Part shown: piece after piece, positions 57,981 to 64,000 of the stretch
Layout: every line of letters begins with the position of its first letter
Numbering within the stretch: the stretch's first letter is position 1
NCBI RefSeq assembly: GCF_900110915.1
Contig: NZ_FOFG01000002.1
Coordinates: 310,001 to 374,000, forward strand
Length of the DNA stretch: 64,000 nt
Reading direction: 5' to 3'
DNA from: Faunimonas pinastri
GTDB taxonomy: Bacteria; Pseudomonadota; Alphaproteobacteria; Rhizobiales; Afifellaceae
Program-made: the position numbers and the translations under genes
The notes under the pieces: model-generated
The model's input: only the letters and a program-made list of their open reading frames with translations
What the model was told of the DNA's origin: nothing
The model's database searches: none

Positions 57981-58010
57981 GGTCCGGTTGTGCTACGGAG
58001 CAACCGGACC
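57981..58010. other. Hairpin downstream of the FliO-like gene
   Basis: GGTCCGGTTG and CAACCGGACC pair over ten bases around a 10-base loop, 21 bases after the FliO-like stop. No T-run follows on the plus strand, so it is either a factor-dependent terminator element or a leader structure of the glycosyltransferase that begins at 58067. Confidence 0.6.
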
Positions 58011-58066
58011 GGTTCCCGGAGTCGGGTGACGGGTTGCCCTCCCGGGCAGAGCCTCAGGCGGACTTC

Positions 58067-59356
58067 ATGCGCATCCTCTTCGTTCATCAGAACTTCCCCG
58101 GCCAGTACAAGCACATCGTCGAGGCCCTGGCGCGGGAACCCGGGCACGAGCTGGTCGCGCTGACGATCAACAACCATCCGGTGCCGCAGGCCGTCCGCAA
58201 GGTTCTCTACAAGCCTGCCCGGTCGAGCTCGACAGAGATCCACCCCTATGCCGTGGATTACGAAGCGAAGCTGATCCGGGGCGAGGCTGCCGCCCGCGCC
58301 GCGATGGATCTCAAGGCCAAGGGCTTCAAACCCGACATCATCTGCGGTCATCCCGGCTGGGGCGAATTGCTGTTCCTGCGCGATATCTGGCCCGACGTTC
58401 CGATCCTCAGCTATCTGGAATTCTACTATCGGGCGATCGGTGCGGATCATAATTTCGATCCGGAGTTCGCCGACCAGAGCCTCGAAGGCGCCTGGCGCCT
58501 GCGCGCCAAGAATGCCGGTTTCCTGATCGACCTGGAAGCGATGGACTGGGGCGTGAGCCCGACGAAATGGCAGTGGCAGCAACTGCCGGAATTCGCCAAG
58601 GCGCGGACAACCGTGCTGCATGACGGCGTGGACACCGACCATGTCCGGCCCAGTCCTGATGCGCGCATCCAGCTTGGTCGCGCCGGCGAGTGTCGGCCGG
58701 GCGACGAGATCATCACTTTCGTCAACCGGAACCTGGAGCCCTATCGCGGCTACCATTCCTTTATCCGCGCATTGCCGGAAATCCTGAAACGCCGGCCCAA
58801 GGCACGCGCGGTGCTGGTCGGCGGCGATGCGGTGAGCTACGGCAAGAAGGCGCCGGAAGGACAGAGCTGGAAGCAGATCTTCCTGAACGAGGTGAAGGAC
58901 AGCCTCGATCTCTCCCGCGTCCACTTCGTCGGCAAGATCCCCTACGGCACCTACCTCAACCTGCTGCAGGTTTCGGCCGCGCACGTCTACCTGACCTACC
59001 CCTTCGTGCTATCCTGGTCGATGCTGGAATCCATGGCCGCCGGTTGCCTGCTGATCGGCTCGGATACGCCGCCCGTCCGCGAGGTTCTCGATCCCGGCCG
59101 GAACGGGCTCCTGGTCGATTTCTTCTCGCCCGGCGACATCGCCGAAACCGTGGTGAAGGCGCTGGAAAATCCGGGGGACTATCGCGACATGCGGCGGGCC
59201 GCTCGCGCGACCGTCGTGGAGCAATACGACCTGAAGCGCGTCTGCCTCCCAGGCCACCTCAAGCTTATCCGAGACGTGGCCGCCCACCGGGCTCCCCAGG
59301 TCGCAAGCACGTCGGCAACGGTGCCGGCCGCGCAAGCCGAGCGGCTTACCGCCTGA
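58067..59356 (+). CDS. GT4-family glycosyltransferase
   Basis: GT-B fold transferase of 429 residues that would move a sugar from a nucleotide donor to an unknown acceptor. The N-terminal Rossmann half opens MRILFVHQNFPGQYKHIVEA; the C-terminal half has ITFVNRNLEPYRGYHSFIRA and the donor-binding region SWSMLESMAAGCLLIGSD with the conserved Glu. It is close to the family of rhizobial surface-polysaccharide or glycoprotein transferases. It ends tail to tail with the second glycosyltransferase, and a type I secretion pair follows, suggesting a surface or secreted product. Confidence 0.9.
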   Translation: MRILFVHQNFPGQYKHIVEALAREPGHELVALTINNHPVPQAVRKVLYKPARSSSTEIHPYAVDYEAKLIRGEAAARAAMDLKAKGFKPDIICGHPGWGELLFLRDIWPDVPILSYLEFYYRAIGADHNFDPEFADQSLEGAWRLRAKNAGFLIDLEAMDWGVSPTKWQWQQLPEFAKARTTVLHDGVDTDHVRPSPDARIQLGRAGECRPGDEIITFVNRNLEPYRGYHSFIRALPEILKRRPKARAVLVGGDAVSYGKKAPEGQSWKQIFLNEVKDSLDLSRVHFVGKIPYGTYLNLLQVSAAHVYLTYPFVLSWSMLESMAAGCLLIGSDTPPVREVLDPGRNGLLVDFFSPGDIAETVVKALENPGDYRDMRRAARATVVEQYDLKRVCLPGHLKLIRDVAAHRAPQVASTSATVPAAQAERLTA

Positions 59357-59357
59357 A

Positions 59358-60560
59358 CTAGAGCAAGGCTCCAGCCGCCTGCACGACGCGGCCGACCGGA
59401 TCCGGGTCGCGGCGCCGATGCAGTTCTGCCGCCGCGTCCAGCGCCGCCGCCTGCATCTGACCGTCTTCCAGAGCGCGTGCGAAGGCGGACGTGAGCTTCG
59501 GCGCATCGAGTTGGGGCGGCAGTGGCAGGTGGGTTGCGACCCCGAAAAGCGCGAGGCCGCGAGCGGTCAGCGTGTGCTCCAGATTCACCGGCAGCACGAT
59601 CTGCGGAATGCCGGCCATCAGTCCAGCGGAGGCCGTTCCCAGACCCGCATGATGGATCAGCACGCCCGATGACGGCAGCACCTTGCCGAAATCGGCGGGA
59701 CGACGGTGGATGCCGACCGAGCGGCCGGCGCCCTTTGCCATCTCAACGGGATCCGCGCCTTGCACGTAGATTTCCGAACGCCGGCCAAGCGCGCTCAGCG
59801 ACGCCATTACCTGGCCGAGCGCCGGATGGTTACGCTGGAAATAGGCGAAAGCCGCGGGTCCCTGCCGCTCGGAAAGCGGGCCGCCGCTTTCCACCGCGGG
59901 AATGTTGAAGGGCCAGAGCACGGGCGCCTGGCGGCGATCGCCATAGGGGTCGAACTCGGCGATCGTGCAGACAAAGGTTTCCTCGCCTTGGAAGAGATCG
60001 GCGAAGTGATCGACGGCCGCGCCCTTCAAGCGGGCCCGCGCCTCGTTGACACCCCCGAGAAGGCGTCCTTCGTGCGCCCGGCTCAACGGCGGGATCACCG
60101 TCTCCCAGGGACGCAGCCTCGGCAGCGGCTGGCTTCCCGGCGGCACGGTGTAGCCGTTGCCGACGATAATCGTGGGAATGCGGCCACCGCTCGCCAGCCT
60201 CAGGGTGGGCGCGAAATCCGCAACGATGAGGTCCGGCTTCACCTCCGCCAGCAGGGTCAGCCAGCGCTCCGCATTGCCGACCAGTCGCTCCACGTCGTCG
60301 AAGCCGAAAAGCCGGATCACGTCGGCGAAGGTGTGGGTCGGTATCTTCCGCGCATTCGCATCGGTTGGCGGCGGCCAGTGGACGCCTTCCCGGATTTCCG
60401 CGTCGTCGCCGAAGTCGCGGCGAAGACCCGCCGCAAGGCTCATGTCGGGAAGCGCGAAGACAAGCCGGTGCGAGCCTCTCAGCCTTGCCGCCACAGCGCT
60501 CAGCCGATTGAGGTGCCCCAGCCCGGCACCGAACTCATATGCCAGGAGTACCGTCGCCAT
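59358..60560 (-). CDS. UGT-like (GT1/GT28-type) glycosyltransferase
   Basis: 400-residue GT-B transferase of a different family. N-terminus MATVLLAYEFGAGLGHLNRL has the glycine-rich loop; the C-terminal donor site is VLIHHAGLGTASAGLMAGIP followed by QIVLPVNLEHTLTARGLALF, like UDP-glucuronosyl and MGDG-synthase type enzymes. Acceptor and donor are unknown. The ATG follows AAGGG. It lies on the same strand as, and downstream of, the HlyD and ABC genes, but a strong terminator stands between. Confidence 0.88.
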   Translation of the reverse strand: MATVLLAYEFGAGLGHLNRLSAVAARLRGSHRLVFALPDMSLAAGLRRDFGDDAEIREGVHWPPPTDANARKIPTHTFADVIRLFGFDDVERLVGNAERWLTLLAEVKPDLIVADFAPTLRLASGGRIPTIIVGNGYTVPPGSQPLPRLRPWETVIPPLSRAHEGRLLGGVNEARARLKGAAVDHFADLFQGEETFVCTIAEFDPYGDRRQAPVLWPFNIPAVESGGPLSERQGPAAFAYFQRNHPALGQVMASLSALGRRSEIYVQGADPVEMAKGAGRSVGIHRRPADFGKVLPSSGVLIHHAGLGTASAGLMAGIPQIVLPVNLEHTLTARGLALFGVATHLPLPPQLDAPKLTSAFARALEDGQMQAAALDAAAELHRRRDPDPVGRVVQAAGALL

Positions 60561-60609
60561 CCCTTGCCCTCGTCAGGAATCGAGGTCGCGACGAGCGCCG
60601 GACCAACAT

Positions 60610-60639
60610 GAAAATGGCGCCGGCCTCAGCCGGCGCCAT
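60610..60639 (-). terminator. Intrinsic terminator of the type I secretion pair
   Basis: ATGGCGCCGGC and GCCGGCGCCAT pair perfectly (11 bp) around CTCA; on the minus strand TTTTCATG follows. It is 26 bases past the HlyD stop. Confidence 0.88.
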
Positions 60640-60664
60640 CGGCGTTTCGGAGTAAAGCGGGCGG

Positions 60665-62128
60665 TCAGCGCTCGTGACCGGACTGCGAGGTCGTTTCCGT
60701 CAGCGACGAGAAGAGATAGCTCAGCACCCGCCTGCGCCCGGTCTGCACATCCACCGTCGCCGTCATGCCCGGCAGCAGCTGAATGTTCCGGCCGTCGATA
60801 TCCATGGCCTGGTGATCCAGTTCGAGCGTGACGGGATAGACGAGGTTCCGGATCTCCGGCGTCGCCGTGGTGGACGCCTGGTTCTGCGACTTGGTCTGCG
60901 TCACGTCGCTGGCACCGCTGTCCCGGCTGTCGACCGCGTCCCGAGAGATCTGCGTGATCTTGCCCTTCAACGTGCCGTAACGGGTAAACGGAAAGGCGTC
61001 GATCTTGATCACGGCTTCCTGCCCCACATCGAGGAAGCCGATATCCTCGTTGGGAACCAGGGCCTCCACCTCGATAGGACCTTCGGACGGCACGATGACG
61101 AGAAGCGGTTGTCCGCTGCTCACGACCTGGCCGACCGTCGTCACGGCAAGCTGCTGGACCGTGCCGTCGATGGGGGCGGTCATCCGCGTGCGCGCGACCT
61201 TGGCGCTGGCTTTCACCAGGTCCTCCGCCCGCTGGTCACGCTTGCGCTGAGCATCGCTCAGCTTCTGCGACTGATCGGCCACGAACTGCGTCTGCAGCTG
61301 ATCGATGCGCCGGTTCAACGAATTGATCGCCGCGTCCGCCTCGTGGACCTCGCCCTCGTCCGTCGCCTGATAGGTCGCGTATTCGCCAAGATCCTGCTGG
61401 GCGTCGATCACCGAGGACAAGGTGCCGGCCTGCTTCTTCCGCAGTTCCTCGCGAATGTTGTAGCGCTGGGTCAACACGCCGAGGAGCTGCCCGCGGGTGG
61501 CGATGCTCGCCTCCAGCTTGGACTTGGTCGCCTGCTTCTCATCGCGCTGGGCGAGCAGGCTCTGGCGCGACGCCGTGAACTGGTTCACCTCGGCCTTGAG
61601 CACGCCGTCCTCGCGCGCCTTCATGCCGTCGCCGACATTGGCGGGATAGCCGACCACAGGTATCGCCGTCGCGCCGCTCAGGACGGCCGTGATCTCAACC
61701 TTGCGGCGCGCGATCTCGGCGTCCAGCGCTTCGACATCGCGCCGCGCCGCGTCACGCTCGGCCGTGGCGTCGGTGCTGTCCATCTCGATCAACAGATCGC
61801 CGGCCTTCACGTGGTCGCCGTTGGCGACCAGCACCTGCTTGACCTTGCCCGTTTCAAAAGGCTGGATGAACTTCGATCGGCCGCTCGGCTGGATGCGGCC
61901 GGTCGCCGTCGCATAGATGTCCAGCTTGGCGAAAGCGCTCCAGGCGAGCCCCGCCGTGAGCATTCCGCAGATCAGCCAGATCATGGCGACGCTTTTGGGC
62001 GAAGCGGGTGTCTGCAGGATTTCCAGCGCGGCGGGCAGGAACTCCTGATCCTCCGCCTTGGCGAACATGGTCTGCGCGCGCGTGCTGATCGCGCCTACCG
62101 GATTGAACCTGACGACGTTGGTGCTCAC
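60665..62128 (-). CDS. HlyD-family membrane fusion protein (type I secretion)
   Basis: Periplasmic adaptor of a type I secretion system, 487 residues. One N-terminal membrane helix (about 48-67, AMIWLICGMLTAGLAWSAFA) is followed by the lipoyl/barrel halves (GRIQPSGRSKFIQPFETGKV; RTRMTAPIDGTVQQLAV), a long alpha-hairpin and a C-terminal barrel domain with the HlyD family LVIVPSEGPIEVEALVPNED and LLPGMTATVDVQTGRRRVLS. It starts at GTG 62128, overlapping the ABC stop by four bases (GTGA). Confidence 0.94.
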   Translation of the reverse strand: MSTNVVRFNPVGAISTRAQTMFAKAEDQEFLPAALEILQTPASPKSVAMIWLICGMLTAGLAWSAFAKLDIYATATGRIQPSGRSKFIQPFETGKVKQVLVANGDHVKAGDLLIEMDSTDATAERDAARRDVEALDAEIARRKVEITAVLSGATAIPVVGYPANVGDGMKAREDGVLKAEVNQFTASRQSLLAQRDEKQATKSKLEASIATRGQLLGVLTQRYNIREELRKKQAGTLSSVIDAQQDLGEYATYQATDEGEVHEADAAINSLNRRIDQLQTQFVADQSQKLSDAQRKRDQRAEDLVKASAKVARTRMTAPIDGTVQQLAVTTVGQVVSSGQPLLVIVPSEGPIEVEALVPNEDIGFLDVGQEAVIKIDAFPFTRYGTLKGKITQISRDAVDSRDSGASDVTQTKSQNQASTTATPEIRNLVYPVTLELDHQAMDIDGRNIQLLPGMTATVDVQTGRRRVLSYLFSSLTETTSQSGHER

Positions 62129-64000
62129 GCTGCAGCCTCCTGCCCGGCCTGCATGCGCCACAGCCGGCCGTAAAGGCTGGAGGAGCGGGCCAGCAGTTCG
62201 TTGTGCGAACCATCTTCCACGATCACACCGTCCTGCATCGCGATGATGCGGTCGCAATCGCGCACGGCCATGAGGCGGTGGGCGATGATGATCACGGTGC
62301 GTCCGCGCACGATGTGACGCATGTTGTCCTGGATGATCTTCTCGCTCTCATAATCGAGCGCGCTGGTCGCCTCGTCGAAGATGAGGATGCGGGGATTGGT
62401 GGCAAGCGCACGCGCGATCGCGAGACGCTGGCGCTGTCCGCCGGACAGGTTCGCGCCGCGTTCCTCGATGCGCGTGTCATAGCCCAGCGGCAGGCGGTTG
62501 ATGAACTCGTCGGCACCGGCGAGGCGAGCGACCCCGATCACCTGCGCGCGCGACATGCCGGGATTGGCCAGCGCGATGTTGTCGTGGACAGTGCGGTTGA
62601 AGAGCAGGTTTTCCTGCAGGACCACGCCGATCTGGCGACGCAACCACGCCGGATCGACCTGACCGATATCGATGCCGTCGACGAGGACCTGACCGCGCTC
62701 GGGCGTATAAAGGCGCTGCAGGAGCTTGGTGAAGGTCGACTTGCCCGAGCCGGACGGCCCGACGATACCGATGACCTGCCCGGCGCCCACCTCGACATTG
62801 ACGTTCTTCAGCACTTCCGGCGTGTCCGGCCGGTAACGGAAGGTGACGCCGCGCACGGTGACCGCGCCGCGGGCCGGCGGCAGATTGGCCTGTCCGAGCG
62901 CCCGGCTCTCGGTCGGCGAGTTCAGCACGTCGCCGAGCCGGTCGACAGAGACCTTGACCTGCTGGAAGTCCTGCCACAGCTGCGACAGGCGCAGAATGGG
63001 GGCGGTGACCTGGCCCATGATCATGTTGAAGGCGACCAGCGAACCCACGGTCAGGTCGCCGTTGATCACGGCGCGCGCGCCGAAGAACAACACCAGCGCG
63101 GAGGCCACCTTGTTGATGTACTGGATCGAGTTCTGCCCGAGGCTCGCAAGCATCACGCTCTCGAACGAGGCGCGGACATAGGAAGCCTGCTTCTCTTCCC
63201 ACTCGTTGCGCAGGTTCGGCTCGACCGCCATCGCCTTCACGGTCTGGATGCCGACGATCGATTCCACCAGGAACTGGTTGCTGGCCGCGCCCCGGTTGAA
63301 ACGCTCCTTCACCTTCTCGCGAAGCAGCGGACGAAGCATCATCGCCACGCCCATGTAGCAGGGGATCGAAATCAGCACGATCAGCCCGAGCAGCGTGGAA
63401 TAGACGAAGAGGATCGCCAGGAAGATGAAGGTGAAGAGCAGGTCGAGGGCGGAGGTCAGCCCCTGCCCGGTCAGGAAATTGCGGATGGTCTCCAGCTCGC
63501 GCACGCGTGCCACCGTCTGTCCGGCGGGTCGCGTCTCGAAATAGGCCAGCGGCAGGCGCAGCAGATGGTCGAACAGCTTGCTGCCGAGTTCCACGTCCAT
63601 GCGCGACGTGGTGTGCGAGAGGATGTAGGTCCTCAGGTATTGCAGTACGATATTGAAGAAGCCGAGCACGAGCAGGCCGACGACAACCAGCGTCAGCGTC
63701 GAATAGCCCTTGTGCACCAGCACCTTGTCGATGGTGATCTGGAAGAAGATCGGCGTGATCAGCGCGCAAAGCTGCACGAAGAGAGACGCGATCAGAACGT
63801 TGGCGAGCGGCTTGCGGTAGCGCCAGATGGACGGACGAAACCAGCCGATACCGAACTCGCGCGGCGCCTCGTCCATCTTGAGGCGCTTGGTGGAGAGGAT
63901 GATCGTGCCGTTCCAGCGCTCGACGAAGGCGTCGCCCTTCTCCATTTCCACGCCACGCGTGGCGGGATCGATGATGCGCCATGTGCCGTCATCGTGCCGG
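62125..64000 (-). CDS. Type I secretion ABC transporter with C39-like N-terminus, partial
   Basis: 625 codons visible; the N-terminus lies beyond the right edge. The visible start, GTWRIIDPATRGVE then VERWNGTIILST, is the end of a C39 peptidase-like domain, with the Asp of the DP motif. The six-helix exporter domain follows (PLANVLIASLFVQLCALITP onward), then an ATPase with Walker A GPSGSGKST, signature LSGGQRQRLAIARAL and Walker B ILIFDEATSALD. HlyB/LapB-type exporters keep the C39 fold without its Cys. The Cys is not visible, so peptidase activity is undecided. It is coupled to the HlyD gene. The outer-membrane TolC and the substrate are not in the window. Confidence 0.93.
   Translation of the reverse strand, partial: RHDDGTWRIIDPATRGVEMEKGDAFVERWNGTIILSTKRLKMDEAPREFGIGWFRPSIWRYRKPLANVLIASLFVQLCALITPIFFQITIDKVLVHKGYSTLTLVVVGLLVLGFFNIVLQYLRTYILSHTTSRMDVELGSKLFDHLLRLPLAYFETRPAGQTVARVRELETIRNFLTGQGLTSALDLLFTFIFLAILFVYSTLLGLIVLISIPCYMGVAMMLRPLLREKVKERFNRGAASNQFLVESIVGIQTVKAMAVEPNLRNEWEEKQASYVRASFESVMLASLGQNSIQYINKVASALVLFFGARAVINGDLTVGSLVAFNMIMGQVTAPILRLSQLWQDFQQVKVSVDRLGDVLNSPTESRALGQANLPPARGAVTVRGVTFRYRPDTPEVLKNVNVEVGAGQVIGIVGPSGSGKSTFTKLLQRLYTPERGQVLVDGIDIGQVDPAWLRRQIGVVLQENLLFNRTVHDNIALANPGMSRAQVIGVARLAGADEFINRLPLGYDTRIEERGANLSGGQRQRLAIARALATNPRILIFDEATSALDYESEKIIQDNMRHIVRGRTVIIIAHRLMAVRDCDRIIAMQDGVIVEDGSHNELLARSSSLYGRLWRMQAGQEAAA

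Overview
The window is high-GC, densely coded chromosomal DNA from an alphaproteobacterium, most likely of the order Hyphomicrobiales (Rhizobiales). The evidence is the gene set and order: lptF-lptG-lptD-surA-rsmA, cckA beside a FliO-like gene, alaS beside recA and icd, bolA-grxD, a livHMGF cluster with a DUF6867 gene, and a Cox-type MoxR/VWA/XdhC cassette. The genus cannot be resolved from the sequence alone. I see no insertion sequence, integrase, CRISPR array, rRNA or tRNA gene. This is mainly core genome, not an island.

Layout. 1-7 kb: catalase (partial, left edge), an O-acetylhomoserine sulfhydrylase, a Tat-exported transglutaminase-like protein, a CoA-binding protein, rplM-rpsI and an agmatinase-family ureohydrolase. 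7-12.6 kb: an orphan TadG-like protein, an ABC-F ATPase, and holC with pepA. 12.8-19.3 kb: a five-gene outer-membrane biogenesis operon, lptF-lptG-lptD-surA-rsmA, without the pdxA usually found between surA and rsmA. 19.3-33.8 kb: a long run of minus-strand genes comprising gpt, purC, purB, rpe, several small membrane proteins and lipoproteins, a P1 peptidase and a complete branched-chain amino-acid ABC transporter (livK, DUF6867, livF, livG, livM, livH). 33.9-38.8 kb: five overlapping plus-strand genes for maturation of a molybdenum hydroxylase (MoxR, VWA/CoxE, two XdhC-type proteins, a MocA-type fusion), with no hydroxylase nearby. 38.8-47.3 kb: radC, map, bolA, grxD, a rhodanese, ttcA, rpsD, an orphan HWE-type sensor kinase, murI and a TrmJ-type methyltransferase. 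47.5-56 kb: icd, alaS, recA and cckA. 56-64 kb: a FliO-like protein with a very long disordered tail, two glycosyltransferases, and an HlyD plus C39-type ABC pair of a type I secretion system that runs off the right edge.

How the genes work together. Lipopolysaccharide export (LptF/G/D) is linked to a SurA-type chaperone and ribosome maturation (RsmA). Purine synthesis and salvage (purB, purC, gpt) cluster loosely. The Liv genes form one translationally coupled transcript followed by a separate livK behind a terminator-like hairpin. The Mo cassette would load and check cofactor for a CoxL/XdhB-type enzyme encoded elsewhere. BolA and monothiol glutaredoxin probably act together in Fe-S and iron handling. 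CckA is the phosphorelay kinase of the alphaproteobacterial cell cycle.

No obviously undescribed system stands out. The best leads are regulatory or architectural: a two-dyad TTGTGC/GCACAA array upstream of livH, a long dyad between the CoA-binding gene and rplM, hairpins in the rplM and rpsD leaders, a 13-bp duplication that separates the map and radC coding signals, a 7/10-bp minisatellite upstream of ttcA, and the long-tailed FliO-like protein beside cckA.
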